Positions 10,821-21,664 of a stretch of 64,000 bases of DNA are shown one piece after another (position 1 is the first letter of the stretch; each line of letters begins with the position of its first letter). The stretch spans positions 5,218,347 through 5,282,346 of the forward strand of contig OY725493.1 in assembly GCA_963281255.1 (NCBI GenBank), given 5' to 3'. The notes under the pieces are model-generated. The model made no database searches, had not been told where the DNA came from, and saw only the letters and a list, made by a program, of their open reading frames with translations. The translations under genes and the position numbers were made by a program. Source of the DNA: Aphrocallistes beatrix (taxonomy: Eukaryota > Porifera > Hexactinellida > Sceptrulophora > Aphrocallistidae).

Positions 10821-10926
10821 GGGCATGCCTAATTTCCGGGGCGGGACGAATCAAGACACCTAATCTCCGGGATGGGACGGAATATATGGATTTTATCCGT
10901 CCCGTCCCGGAAATTAGACATGCCTG
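10821..10926. mobile_element. Non-autonomous hAT-like element (MITE)
   Basis: A 106-bp element with inverted ends: the left end reads GGGCATGCCTAATTTCCGGG and the right end, reverse complemented, CAGGCATGTCTAATTTCCGG. Both sides are flanked by the direct repeat ATTATAAC (10813-10820 and 10927-10934), a 7-8 bp target duplication as made by hAT transposases. A third partial copy of the GC-rich terminal motif lies inside (10858-10880). No coding capacity. Confidence 0.75.
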
Positions 10927-11480
10927 ATTATAACACACAATAAAGTAGAAATGCTAATAATTATTCGGAATATGAATTAATAATCTGGGCCATTGAAAAG
11001 TTGGAATGATTCTGATTTGCTCAGTCTTAATTCCAAGAAATTAATTTGATCTGTTTCCTATGTTAAAAAAACCTGAATGATAATCAGAAGCGTCCTCTAA
11101 GTTTAATCAGGGCTGGCTGATCTGTGTCATGTCATGTGACAGGCAGAACCATTTGTCTATGTAACTGCTGGATCAAGTAACTATGACTGTTCCACTTAAG
11201 TAATATAGTAACATGCAAAATTTAGTTAAGCTATCAAATGACTAGCTAATTTTGGGAATGGGTGCGGCCAGTTCAGAGTCAAGAATCTGTTACTAAAGTC
11301 TAAACCATAGACAAACTTAATTATCAATAACGGCTTAATGACGGTAAATAAAATTATGAGGAAATATTATATTTTGAAAACTTGAGTAGGGGTATCGTGA
11401 CAGTCCATCTCGAACATGTACCTCATCAGATGAGGCCATCAGACCACCAATAATAGTCTCAATACTCATGCATACAAATA

Positions 11481-11955
11481 CACTGCCCTACCAAAAGTAT
11501 TCGTACACCTCAATATTTCCCATTAATATAGTACTAAAATGGCTATATTAAAGAATGATCATGCAGTTAAAATATAAGAGATATAGTATATTTGATTTCA
11601 GATTCGTATTCTACGCATTTGAATTACCTATTTTCGATTTTTCAAATCAATTGCTAATTGCCAAGGTTAAAATTCCCGACCTGTGCCACCATGTACCACT
11701 TTTCTAGAGTCTCAACCACTGTAGCATATGGTGATAGGTGACACAGGGTAGCACAGGATGATAAATTTCGGCATAGTTAAAACTTAATTGATTTGAAAAC
11801 TCTAAAATAGGTAATTCAAATGCGTAGAATACGAATCTGAAATCAAATATACTGTATCTCGTCTAGTTTAACTGCATGACAGTTCAGTAATAGACGCATT
11901 TAGTACTATTTTAATGGGAATATTGAGGTGTACGAATACTTTTGGTAGGTGGGTG
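11481..11955. mobile_element. Long-hairpin Tc1/mariner-type MITE
   Basis: A 475-bp element that is nearly one long palindrome: each arm of about 200 bp is matched in inverted order by the other. The ends (CTACCAAAAGTATTCGTACA on both sides) resemble Tc1-like termini. It is flanked by TA on both sides (11479-11480, 11956-11957), the mariner target. No transposase is encoded. The arms carry scattered differences, so it is not very recent. Confidence 0.8.
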
Positions 11956-12326
11956 TATACGTACCCGCTGTATTTAGCATCTACTCCTACTCCTTAAATA
12001 AATGAACAATCAAAGTGATGAGTTAGTTTTAAAGTAGATTATTAGAACGACTAGTCTATCTAGGTAGCAATACAATGGCACTTTCATAGCAGCTTGTTGA
12101 GGAAATATAATTTGGAGATGCAGAAGTCGCGGAAGGTGATCAACTGGCACGTGGTTATGAACACATGCGATGAAGTGACAAAATAAGCTTCAACACGACC
12201 ATTAGGAATCATTGCCATGTGTTAGCGTCGTAAATAGAATACATACATGAATTAGCAAACCTTTTATTCTGCATTGTATATACATCTACATAAAGCGATA
12301 TTTCCCTAACATATCTCTCTAGGCTG

Positions 12327-15194
12327 TCACGACCAGCTCTGACTGGTGCTGCGGTAGATGGCTACTCTAGACCCGATCAAACTGGCCAAGAGAAACAGAG
12401 CCATGACCCCGATAATGAATGCGTAACCAAAGTCCCCAGCTAGCGTGTCAAAAGGCTTTGAAGGGCTGGAAAGTGCGAGGAAGACGTCGAGACCGTACGC
12501 CAACACTGAGCAGGTACTCTCTAATTCGGCTGGAACTACGATTATCTCGCGTAACCTGTCCATAGACCTGTTGTAGTTGATGACCCTCGGGTAGAAGATA
12601 GGGATCCGAGGGGAAGGAGGCTTGACGGGGGGCTGAGGAGTACCGGAGGAGAGCTCAGGGGGGATCCTTGGCTCTACCAGTGATTTGGGTAGCGAGAAGA
12701 GTTGTCCATTGCCGAAGCCTAGAATAATATCCTTGGGGGTGATTCCGCGGTGGGAGTTAGTCACTGTCATTGAGTATAAGTCTCCCGGGAGAATGAAAGA
12801 CTGGGAAAGAAAGCGTACGTTGATGTTAGAGAAAGAGGTCCAAGACTTGGCGCTACCCAAAGCCTTACCTTCGTACATCTCCAGAATGACGAGCTCCTGC
12901 CGCTTCTCCTTCAAGTTGACTATCTGGTAAGCCAGCCAGTTCTCAGTCAGGATAGGGGGTACGGTAGACCTCGCATTAGCATGGTGCGATTGGTGAATAA
13001 GTCTCCCACTCACTCCGTCCATCACGTACACGTTAACATACGGTTTCCGTTCATTCTTTGATTCGGTGACAAATGCTAGGAGGTGTGGGTTCAGGTATTT
13101 ATACAAAACTGAGCGATCAGGCAGAACGCGGGCATTCGCATAAATACTTTCTTTGGCGTTCTTGACTGAAAAATGGACAAGTTCTTCCCGAACCGGTGGC
13201 AGCATGAAGGTCCAAGTTGGTGTGTGTTGGACACCATTTTTAGCATCATTGGAAAATAAATGCCCACAGATCCTTCCTCGCTGCGAATCAGCAGTGTACA
13301 TAAACGCTTTAAATTCAGAGTCCAATGCGTATTCAGGCGGGAAAATGTGAATTCTATCGTCAGAGTCCAGTATTGCAAGTCCCGACATCTTATTCTTATC
13401 TTCTCCCAACTCCACCACCTGTGTTATGTTGTAGGGAAGACAAGATGGCGCTCTTTCCAGAATCTCTCCTGTTACAAGATCGAAAATGACTGATACAGTT
13501 CCATTGCAAGGAGAGATACGTTTGGACGGACCCAAAACGGCGAGGAGAGCTTGGGAAGTGTCAATCAGTGTGATAATAAACTTTTCTTCAAATAGAGAAG
13601 ACAAGTAGCTAGTAAAATGTGGAATATATTGCTTCCAAATGATATTCCCGCTTGTGGAGTCAACAGAGTAGACCTTTCCGAGCCGAGTTACTAAAATGAG
13701 AGAAGAGTGCACAGGGCGGGGGGAAGAAGACATAAAGGTTATGTTGATGGAGGAAGTATCAAATAAAGTACGTTTGAAAAGAAATGCAGCATCCTTGAGG
13801 TACATAACTTGACTGTAGATCATCTTGAAGAAGCCCTCGACCGGGTTTGAACTGACAGCAGAGTCCAAGAGGACAGATGAGTAACTGGCGCTCTCTTGCG
13901 CAGAATCCAGACTGATTAACTTTGCAGAGACTATCTCGCTAATAGCCTCATCTCGAGTCCAACTGGTGCGCCCAGTCTGCTGGATTAGAGAGACGGAGCC
14001 GTCCTGAAAGGACACGATCAGACGGTAACCGAGAGTCTGTCCCTTCTTTTGAAAAAGAAAAGGAACAGATTTGACCGGGTATCCGGAGAATTGGTCCAGA
14101 GGTAGTGTAAGCTCAAGCGATTCCAGAAACGTACGAGCAGTGACGTCATAGCACTGCACCTGAATATAGGAGGTGTTGGATGTGAGACTGAACACGATGA
14201 TGTTATTCTCGAGTGCTTCGTCGAACAGAAGGAGAGGGTGTGAAGAGGAAAAGAACTGAATGCTCTTAACTGACTTAGCAGTCGGATCCAACTCTAGGAT
14301 GTAATGCGAACTCGTGGAGAGTTTGAAGAAGAAGCGAGGACTGGATTTAGAAAAGTGCTCAGAAGCAGTTATGCAGGAGTCTTGAGTGAGATCCTTAGGG
14401 GACATCCATAAGTCCTGGACGGAATAAATTTCAAATTCTGCACCTTCCCCTATCGGTGAGATATGAAATTTCGCATCTACTCTATCCATACAAACAATAC
14501 GTGACATTTGAACAATAATGCAATCGTCTTTCAGAAACTTGCTATGAGTTTTCACAACTCCTTTTTCCTGCACTTTCAAGTTCTGCAGCCTCATCCACCC
14601 TATCTCTGCCACTTCTTCTTTATAGCAAAGAATAACAATGCTACTTTTAAGAGCAGAGATCATGAAAACCGAACACTCTTCCACCTCCTGCCCGAGGTCA
14701 GTGTCAGACAAAAGATGACCTCCGATCGTGTAATGCTTGAGTTTGGAGCTGGTTAGAAGGAGTACGTTGTTCTTCTCATTGAGAAAAGCTTGTACATAAG
14801 AGTCCTCCGTTTCATAGTCCCCCTCCGTAGAAACCTCCCAGTCTAAATGTCCGGTGTTAGGGTCCCACTTGCGCATCACTTTCCCGTTGTCTGACACTGT
14901 GATTAAGGTTGATTCTCGATGCAATAGAGTGTCGATAGGACGATATTCCTCGAGGGAACGCCTCCACACCATCTCCCCGGACCTCTGAGTAACGGAAGCG
15001 AGAATGCTCAGTTCGCTTGCAATAATGACTCGTCTGGAAGTGTGCGCTTGATCGAAGAAACTGAATTTAAGCGGACCTATGGATCTTATCGCCCAGTCCA
15101 TCTTCCCAATGTCTTCCTCGTACAAGCAGAATCCGTGAGGAAATGAGAATAAGAAAACACATATTGCAAAGAATCGAATAAATTTTGAATTCAT
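12327..15194 (-). CDS. EMC1: ER membrane protein complex subunit 1
   Basis: Large lumenal subunit of the ER membrane protein complex, which inserts tail-anchored and multi-pass membrane proteins. The protein has 955 residues (human 993) in one exon. Residues 1-23 form a signal peptide (FFAICVFLFSFPHGFC core). Then follow PQQ-like beta-propeller blades with GxxxW turns (GEMVWRRSLE, GHLDWEVSTE, GNIIWKQYIP). The C-terminal DUF1620 region carries the family signature LESTCSVLAYGLDVF and SKPFDTL, and a final transmembrane helix (about residues 922-943, FIIGVMALFLLASLIG) precedes a short cytosolic tail. ATG at 15194 is directly followed by the signal peptide, which fixes the start. It lies 536 bp downstream of MBTPS2 on the same strand. 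Confidence 0.97.
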   Translation of the reverse strand: MNSKFIRFFAICVFLFSFPHGFCLYEEDIGKMDWAIRSIGPLKFSFFDQAHTSRRVIIASELSILASVTQRSGEMVWRRSLEEYRPIDTLLHRESTLITVSDNGKVMRKWDPNTGHLDWEVSTEGDYETEDSYVQAFLNEKNNVLLLTSSKLKHYTIGGHLLSDTDLGQEVEECSVFMISALKSSIVILCYKEEVAEIGWMRLQNLKVQEKGVVKTHSKFLKDDCIIVQMSRIVCMDRVDAKFHISPIGEGAEFEIYSVQDLWMSPKDLTQDSCITASEHFSKSSPRFFFKLSTSSHYILELDPTAKSVKSIQFFSSSHPLLLFDEALENNIIVFSLTSNTSYIQVQCYDVTARTFLESLELTLPLDQFSGYPVKSVPFLFQKKGQTLGYRLIVSFQDGSVSLIQQTGRTSWTRDEAISEIVSAKLISLDSAQESASYSSVLLDSAVSSNPVEGFFKMIYSQVMYLKDAAFLFKRTLFDTSSINITFMSSSPRPVHSSLILVTRLGKVYSVDSTSGNIIWKQYIPHFTSYLSSLFEEKFIITLIDTSQALLAVLGPSKRISPCNGTVSVIFDLVTGEILERAPSCLPYNITQVVELGEDKNKMSGLAILDSDDRIHIFPPEYALDSEFKAFMYTADSQRGRICGHLFSNDAKNGVQHTPTWTFMLPPVREELVHFSVKNAKESIYANARVLPDRSVLYKYLNPHLLAFVTESKNERKPYVNVYVMDGVSGRLIHQSHHANARSTVPPILTENWLAYQIVNLKEKRQELVILEMYEGKALGSAKSWTSFSNINVRFLSQSFILPGDLYSMTVTNSHRGITPKDIILGFGNGQLFSLPKSLVEPRIPPELSSGTPQPPVKPPSPRIPIFYPRVINYNRSMDRLREIIVVPAELESTCSVLAYGLDVFLALSSPSKPFDTLAGDFGYAFIIGVMALFLLASLIGSRVAIYRSTSQSWS

Positions 15195-15730
15195 TCGACT
15201 GGTCTTGTCGTTGTGAAGAGGAAATGTTATCTAGGAGTGGTAATAATGCACATTCAATTAAGCACCGCACAACATATGTTGAAACCAATGCACACAAATT
15301 GCAACTAAATTACACTTCCGTTCCTATTATGTTAATAAGCTAGCATATGCCGATGGAGACAGACAGAGATCTCGAGATATCTTCAGAGGGTAAAAGTCAT
15401 TACTAGCCATGACAAATCAAAATTAATGCATGTAAATATTCGAACTTTAAAAGCAATCAATTGGGCAAAGTACACATAATTTGCAATTAAGTCTGACCTA
15501 AACCAGCACCATATAAAATTAACACATGTAAATCACCAATGAGACAAATGTTCCATTGTTCTGGAATGACACGACTTTTTTATAAAATTTCCCAAACCCA
15601 GTTGTAGCCAAGAGGTCTAGCAGTACCTTTGAACTGCCGTTCGACAGGACGCGTAATGAAATAAAATATTAAAATTGAGCACGAAGTGGTGTGCTAGCAT
15701 CCATCTGAAATAAATATCAAATTACTATAC
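15195..15730. other. Spacer between MBTPS2 and EMC1
   Basis: AT-rich, and should hold the EMC1 promoter on the minus strand. A pyrimidine-rich stretch ending in CAG directly before an ATG (minus strand, ATG at 15704) starts only an 11-codon frame. I call no gene. Confidence 0.45.
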
Positions 15731-17161
15731 TCAACTAAATATAGCTATTTTCACTACAGCCAGTAGCAAATTTACAACTAACAAAGCGGTGGATGTCAAA
15801 TACACGCATTTACAGAACAGTTGCCTATAGTTGTACTTGTTGAACATGAAAGGACAGTGAGAGTCTAAAAAGGAGTCAAACATCCAGTACCCGTCCAGGT
15901 AGTAGCACGGGACGGAGTTCAGCAGCGCCAGAGCACCTGAAATAGAAACGATCATGGCCAGGAACGTCTCAATAAAGCTGGGAAGTTCTGGGATACACAG
16001 CTCCAATCTTGGGATGTAGTTGGAGGTGCTGAGGATGTAGAAGAGGTCAAATCCCATACCAAGGTACAGAATATCTTGAGACGAAGCTATGGCCTGGAGG
16101 GAAATGCGGATGAATCGCTCTTTCTCTCGCAGCACGGGAAAGGAACAGGTTTCAGAATTCTGGCAGTCAATGTTGCTTGAACATTCAAGATTTTGTGAAA
16201 CAATACGTGCATGCATACACCTGTAAGGAACTTTGTAACCATTTGCAAGGAAACATAAATCCGAGTTTGAATCTTGCAGACAGCAGCCACCCGCTTCAAC
16301 AGAGGTGGAATTCATCTCTTCATGCTCGTCTATGTACGACCGTTCCACACAAAACCCAGGCTGTGGAGAGCTGATGATGCCCCGCAAGCACTTAAAATAG
16401 TCCGCATTCGTGAGGGTCTTACATCCGTTCAATTGCATGATGACGTCATTAGGAAACACCTTGTTATGCAATACAGAGCTGCTGTCTACGCTCATGACGA
16501 ATATCCCAGTCGATACCGAGTAGAATAGCGAGAGCACGTAGGGTGTTAGCAGGAGAAAGATGAATGCTACCAATGCCAAAATAAAGTTATGGAATACCCC
16601 AGCACAGTATATCCTGAGTCTCTTCCTAGGCGTGAGAGTGTTGATTCCTTCTGAGCATAGGTCCACGAAAGCAGCCGGGTAGATAATAAGACAGAATATC
16701 CCAACGCCGTTGACCTTCACACTCTCGTGGACAGCTGCTAGGCCATGTCCAACCTCGTGGAAAATCGCAGATATCAAGATAGCAATCAGATAGAGGACGA
16801 GTTGATGGAAAGGGAGGTTAACGCCTGGGATTATGGGTGTGAGAACTTGCGGAGGCTCATCGTATGCGAATTCGGATATGATGACTGCAGTTAAAAGTAT
16901 AAGTGACAAGAACATGAATAAACAGCCAAAAAAGGATCCAAATGCAAACCAAATATCAAGAATAGGTTTGAAGATTCTCTGTAAACTTGAAAACACTCCA
17001 TTAAGCTCAGTGGAATACCATTTGAAGTAACCATAATTGAGTGTCAACTGATGGTTATCTCTCATTTCTCGAAATATTTTTGAAAAATATTGACCCAACA
17101 AGTCGAATACATTCAGCACCAACCAGAATCCGATTACAGCAGCAGCTATTGTGAGCAACAT
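15731..17161 (-). CDS. MBTPS2: Site-2 protease, intramembrane metalloprotease
   Basis: Zinc metalloprotease of the Golgi membrane that makes the second cut in SREBP and ATF6, releasing their transcription factor parts. The protein has 476 residues (human 519) in one exon and is strongly hydrophobic. The zinc motif HEVGH is at 135-139 inside a membrane segment, and the second metal ligand motif LDG at 422-424 follows NSVPCYY, as in the family. Between them lies a lumenal Cys-rich insert and a PDZ-like part (about residues 215-350). Residues 1-20 form the first membrane span. The ATG at 17161 immediately precedes this span, as in vertebrate S2P. Confidence 0.97.
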   Translation of the reverse strand: MLLTIAAAVIGFWLVLNVFDLLGQYFSKIFREMRDNHQLTLNYGYFKWYSTELNGVFSSLQRIFKPILDIWFAFGSFFGCLFMFLSLILLTAVIISEFAYDEPPQVLTPIIPGVNLPFHQLVLYLIAILISAIFHEVGHGLAAVHESVKVNGVGIFCLIIYPAAFVDLCSEGINTLTPRKRLRIYCAGVFHNFILALVAFIFLLLTPYVLSLFYSVSTGIFVMSVDSSSVLHNKVFPNDVIMQLNGCKTLTNADYFKCLRGIISSPQPGFCVERSYIDEHEEMNSTSVEAGGCCLQDSNSDLCFLANGYKVPYRCMHARIVSQNLECSSNIDCQNSETCSFPVLREKERFIRISLQAIASSQDILYLGMGFDLFYILSTSNYIPRLELCIPELPSFIETFLAMIVSISGALALLNSVPCYYLDGYWMFDSFLDSHCPFMFNKYNYRQLFCKCVYLTSTALLVVNLLLAVVKIAIFS

Positions 17162-18157
17162 GAGGAGCCAGGTACATTTGCTGCAGCTATTAAGGCAGCG
17201 AATATTCAGTTGAGCTAATAGGCGTGATTTCTACTGAACGTGATACGTAATTAGAAAGATTAGCATCTTACCATTAATATAAAGAGGTATTTTTACTAAT
17301 TAGATTAGTCTGATAGATAAATTTATTGTGGAGTCATCTCCAGTAAATATTCCTCAAAATTTAATTAGTAAACCAAAGTAATAACTGTGGAGGACTATCA
17401 ATTACGGACACGCCCGTGACAAGACAGTTGTTGGTGATTAATTAAAGAGATAATATAGACTAGGCGGGGTAGGTTGTTTGTGTACTGGTAATCGATACCA
17501 ATGTAAGTATGTGGGTGGGCCCGTTACGATGCTTTTAAATTATCAGTGCAAAGTTCAGGAATTGACTTACGATCTAGATGCAATAGTAGTGAGGATATAT
17601 GTGTGTTGACAAAGGTGCAGATAACTACGATTATCGTTCAGTTTATTCCAGACATCGGGTTTAGGTCAGGGATTAACAAATGCAAAATTTTGAAATCCGT
17701 AAACAGCAAATAAGCAGTCATGAAACAATTAGTATGAACAATCTTTAAATCGGGCATTTAAGCACATCTTTAGGAAAATGCCTCAGCTGATCATATACTG
17801 GTAGGGAAGCAGGTATAAAGCTAGGATTGATCACTCCAAAGAAATTAATATTCAATCAAGCACGTAAGATAGTAGAAACACCCACAAAGGTTATAGAGGT
17901 TGAATACCTCGTGTTGTAGAGGGAAGTACCTACCTATCGTGGAATGTATTCAATCATTCTATAGATAAACGTAAGGAACAATAGACTCTAGTTCTATCAA
18001 CAATTTTTGTGTGCCCATGTGCACTGTGTTCAGCTAATATCCTAGACCTATTCAGTTATTTAGATACGAATGCACATGTATGAGCAAATCTATTCTAGAG
18101 ATGAGCTTAAATATCCGATATGTTACCCACATCTGAGTTTCCCTTATCCCGCTCTAT
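17162..18157. other. AT-rich spacer
   Basis: About 1 kb upstream of MBTPS2. I see no gene, RNA or repeat. It should contain the MBTPS2 promoter. Confidence 0.45.
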
Positions 18158-18313
18158 ATGGTCATGCTAAGTGACGCTGAACTGAGACACAAATGGTTGC
18201 ACATCATTGACTCCGCTGCTACGGAATCTGAGATACGCAATGTCCCGAAACCTATGTGTTACGAGTTGATTGAGCATTTGGTAATTGCAATTAAACTTGA
18301 TCATAAAACTTGA
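18158..18313 (+). CDS. Possible small protein or exon, unknown
   Basis: A 51-codon frame with two early ATGs (18158 and 18164) ending TGA at 18311. It is GC-richer than its surroundings and reads like protein: LSDAELRHKWLHIID and then RNVPKPMCYELIEHL. No family recognised. A GT after GAGCATTTG (about 18281) could be a donor, in which case this is an exon of a longer gene whose remainder I could not place. It is on the opposite strand to its neighbours MBTPS2 and TFIIB. Confidence 0.35.
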   Translation: MVMLSDAELRHKWLHIIDSAATESEIRNVPKPMCYELIEHLVIAIKLDHKT

Positions 18314-18803
18314 TTAGGGGAATAAATTTAACTCTTAAAAATTTCTTCACTTAAAAAATCCTTAACCAAATCAAATATTTGTAAATAAACGATGCATCTA
18401 AAGGGATTTGATTATGGAGCAACTAATAAAGGACTGTATTCTTCAAAAAAAAGAAGAACAGGTTTAGGCGATTTAATTGGAGTATAGAACCGAGGATGGC
18501 ACAACTAATGGTTGCTATTCAGAGAGAAGTTTGATTCGGTAGATTAATTGCTAATTAGAGTGCCTTTATATCAGATCAACCATGCATACCATGTGAATAG
18601 ATATGTATAGATGGTCATTTGTACGAGTTAAATTGGATGTGTGCATTGCGCAAGTTCACACTTCACAGAATCAGTTCATAATTGGTATATAACAAAATGG
18701 TAGTTACCTAGATAGAATAGAGCAAAAGAAAACAGAACCAGGTAAACTCATCCTCAATGGCTAAATTATTTGAAATGAATCAGAATTAGAATCCATCTTG
18801 CAA
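18314..18803. other. AT-rich spacer downstream of TFIIB
   Basis: No supported feature apart from possible further exons of the small frame just upstream. Confidence 0.4.
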
Positions 18804-19754
18804 TCAGAGTGGGTTTAGAGCTGCCACTGCCTGCATGCCCTCGAATCCCTCAGGAAATAACCGCTCCCTGAGTGGGTACACGACCCGGTATGTCTGTCTA
18901 ATTGTACCTTCAGCCACGTCCACAGCCTCGTGGATCTCTTTGATGGATCTCTTGTGCTCAGTGGCCTGACAGGCGAGGTAGAGAGCTGCCGTGTAGATGG
19001 AGTAGCAGACCCTCCCTCTCGCTATGTCCAGTCGCTCTATGCTGTTAGCAATGTGCACCGCGAGTTTCTGTATTGTGGAAGGTAGAGACAGGTTGGAGCA
19101 GTAGCGGCTAATAAAGGTGCCAGGGCTGTGTGAGGTGGTCGGATTCCCGGATTGGGAGAATTGTGGGAGAGCTCGAATTAGGTGCTTGAAGCACCTGCCG
19201 ATCTCCTTCTTTGTGGAAGGAGAGATCCTGCAAATCTCTTTGAAAGAGCGGGGCACCTCCGCTTGTCGACAAGCGATGAAGAGACAGGTAGGCGCCACTG
19301 CGTCATAGGACCTTCCGCGAATCAGCCTCTCTTCGTACACTTGCTTGAAGAGCGTCTGAGCTTGGTCGACAATGAGCTTAGACAAACTCATACGATCTGC
19401 CATGTTGGAGATCTCCCTCATACCCTTCAGCAGTCCTCGGTCCGTGGAGCCAGCACCGGCAGCATTCAGCGCCCAAGTCGCAAACTGACCGTTCTGAGAA
19501 CCAGAGGTGTCCATCACTGTTGTGAGCTCCCTCCCATCTAGGATGGGATTCATAGCCGCGCCTACCCTGGACCTGTCCTTTGTTCCCTGATCCCCACTGA
19601 ATGTTCGCCACTCGGTGCCGACATCAACCACTCTATCACCCACCACCACGCCGCACAGAGGACACACCATGTCTCCAGCACGGTAGTCCTCCACTAGGTC
19701 CGCCTGGGGGTGGTGCGGACAACGGAGCTGGTCAAAATGAGGTTGCTTGGCCAT
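18804..19754 (-). CDS. GTF2B: Transcription initiation factor TFIIB
   Basis: General RNA polymerase II factor that bridges TBP on the promoter to the polymerase. The protein has 316 residues, the same length as human TFIIB, in one exon. The N-terminal zinc ribbon has Cys12, His15, Cys31 and Cys34 and the hallmark VEDYRAGDMVCPLCG. The B-reader/linker follows (GTEWRTFSGD, TKDRSRVG). Two cyclin folds follow at about residues 115-210 and 215-305, with conserved PRSFKEICRIS, KKEIGRCFK and GTIRQTYRVVYP. The C-terminus ends near AALNPL as in other animals. ATG at 19754 is the only start that precedes the ribbon. Confidence 0.98.
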   Translation of the reverse strand: MAKQPHFDQLRCPHHPQADLVEDYRAGDMVCPLCGVVVGDRVVDVGTEWRTFSGDQGTKDRSRVGAAMNPILDGRELTTVMDTSGSQNGQFATWALNAAGAGSTDRGLLKGMREISNMADRMSLSKLIVDQAQTLFKQVYEERLIRGRSYDAVAPTCLFIACRQAEVPRSFKEICRISPSTKKEIGRCFKHLIRALPQFSQSGNPTTSHSPGTFISRYCSNLSLPSTIQKLAVHIANSIERLDIARGRVCYSIYTAALYLACQATEHKRSIKEIHEAVDVAEGTIRQTYRVVYPLRERLFPEGFEGMQAVAALNPL

Positions 19755-20968
19755 TTGGATAAATGCAAGATTGAAGCTATCTAGGATGTTCGTAGTGAGC
19801 TAACTGAAATAACTGAGCAGTGGTAAAGTGTGCGGACAAGACTTAGTGCGTTGTAAAAAGTTGGTTAAAAGAAAGCAATTTATACAGCACTCTACAAGTT
19901 GATTTGTAGCAATCTATAGATAAATAGCGAGAAATGCAAACAATCATTTCACTCCGATTCGGTGCTCTAAGTCACCATACCGATGTGTGTTAAATTAGTT
20001 TAATCACAAACAAAATATTAGTAACTCAATTGTAGTAATTTAGCGCCGCCGTAGTGTATGTAGCTTGGTTAAACCAAGATAGTGAAGAGTTGACGTAGGT
20101 TGACTCAGGGTAAGCTATTCCATCACCAAGACCTAGAAACAAAGTACCGAGCGGAAGTGTTTCTCTCTTTGTGTGTGTGACATAGAGTATATTCTTAGTT
20201 ATCTTAATTAACTGAAGAAATGCAATTCCAATATTAACCAAATACCAAATCTAGCATTACACAAATGGCTTAACAGGAGGGTTTCAAGTACAAAGTGGCT
20301 ACATCAATTGTTTCTCTCAGAGCAATATATCCGTTTACTTTTCAGTTTAGATATATATCGAACGAAAACGTATAAATAGAATAAATTACAAACACAAGAT
20401 CAGAATATGAGAATCAATAGAAAAATAATTTCGCCTCAATCTGTAGTTATCCCAGTTTCAGCTGCCACCTGAGATTAATTAAACATATTATGAATTGCCA
20501 CCGATACAATTGGTCGGATTAACTTCCAACAAGGAGGGAGTCATGACTCTGCAACGTACGATGTTAACATAACACGTTTAACACTGAACAACTTATGACT
20601 TATCATAAATGAAATAAGTTATACATTTTGCACCCGAAGTGTATTTACGTAATGCATTGAAGTGTTGAGTGAGTTTCTACGCCGAAAATGCATAGCATTC
20701 TAAACAGGCTAGACCGGCTCTTAGCTATCGGCTTGAAAACGGTAATTAGGTTGAAAACATCGAAATTACCAACTAAAAAGTGTTAGTAATTTAACATGGT
20801 TCCTTCCAATTAAGAGCTAGCTTCATTTAAGATGCAATAACGACAAGAGAACAGACAAAATTAATTATTTAAGAACTGTAGGTTAAAAGGCTCTTCTTCT
20901 CTTTTTCTTCTCCATCACATTATATGTCTCTCCATCGGTCAGTCGTGGTAAAAGGCTCTCGGTGATGC
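19755..20968. other. Spacer upstream of TFIIB
   Basis: AT-rich, about 1.2 kb. A 71-codon minus-strand frame at 20026-20241 has no recognisable feature and is not called. The TFIIB promoter should be just above 19755. Confidence 0.45.
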
Positions 20969-21664
20969 TCAATTTTTTTTAACCTGTTTTTCATTTTCGG
21001 ACGTGCCATTCGATTGCTTGGATGGTGTAGGATTGGGGAATTGCTTCAAGGACAAGTGTGGAGGAGTTACCATAGGGTGTATAGGCATCGGGGCAAAACT
21101 GTTTTGATTCATAAAGTGAATGTTAGCATGCAATCTCCAGTCGTTAGGCAGGTAAGATGGAATGAGGTTCATATCGGGAGTAGTGGGATGTCCGTTTTGC
21201 TCGGAAGGACTAGTAAATACCATTTCCGAGGGGTCGGGTCCTAACTTGGGGTACGGGATTGATAAGTCTTGTGATGGCATACGCTCCAGGGTGTCGTTAC
21301 CGGGTGGCTTAGTAAAACGACCGGGCTCACTCAAAAATGGAAGTTCAGAATATAGAAACGAGAATTCCCCTACGCGCGTAAGTTGTCCTGCTTTTCCTGT
21401 GTAGAGAGTTAGCACATTTTTCCAAACATTTGCGTAACCTTTGTTCAGTTTGAGTATGTCCCCGGATTTGATAGCCTTCCCCTTTTCGTCCCAAACCGAC
21501 AGATTGATGGAGGCCGTCCTATCTGCGACCCGACATGTCGTGATAACATGTCCATCTTTCGTCGTGATACCGTTATTCACCTCTAACACGATAAACTTGC
21601 AGCAGATCCGCTGCATACAAGGGGCCAAATCGATTATTTTCCAAGTCTTCTCAGATTCGGCCAT
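20969..21664 (-). CDS. NABP: SOSS complex subunit B, single-stranded DNA-binding protein
   Basis: Single-stranded DNA-binding protein of the SOSS complex, which senses DNA breaks and helps homologous repair. The protein has 231 residues (human NABP1/2: 204-211) in one exon. An OB fold occupies residues about 8-105, with the family signatures FIVLEVNNG, DGHVITTCRVADRT, INLSVWDEKG, SGDILKLNKGYA and LTLYTGKAG. The C-terminal part is Pro/Ser-rich and disordered, as in the family. I chose ATG at 21664 (MAESEKTWKI) because it places the OB fold at the usual distance; the frame upstream is open but starts with TTG. Confidence 0.95.
   Translation of the reverse strand: MAESEKTWKIIDLAPCMQRICCKFIVLEVNNGITTKDGHVITTCRVADRTASINLSVWDEKGKAIKSGDILKLNKGYANVWKNVLTLYTGKAGQLTRVGEFSFLYSELPFLSEPGRFTKPPGNDTLERMPSQDLSIPYPKLGPDPSEMVFTSPSEQNGHPTTPDMNLIPSYLPNDWRLHANIHFMNQNSFAPMPIHPMVTPPHLSLKQFPNPTPSKQSNGTSENEKQVKKN

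Larger units (their letters stand above)
10673..12326. other. Spacer holding two DNA-transposon remnants
   Basis: AT-rich spacer between the convergent TRAF-like and EMC1 genes. It holds a hAT-type element near 10.8 kb and a mariner-type element near 11.5 kb, listed separately. I see no gene outside them. Confidence 0.5.

Noticed and set aside
15672-15706. Splice-acceptor-like site directly before an ATG behind MBTPS2 (minus strand)
   Set aside because: It would start an 11-codon frame only. I could not find a continuing exon that makes sense, so a second cistron after MBTPS2 is not supported.
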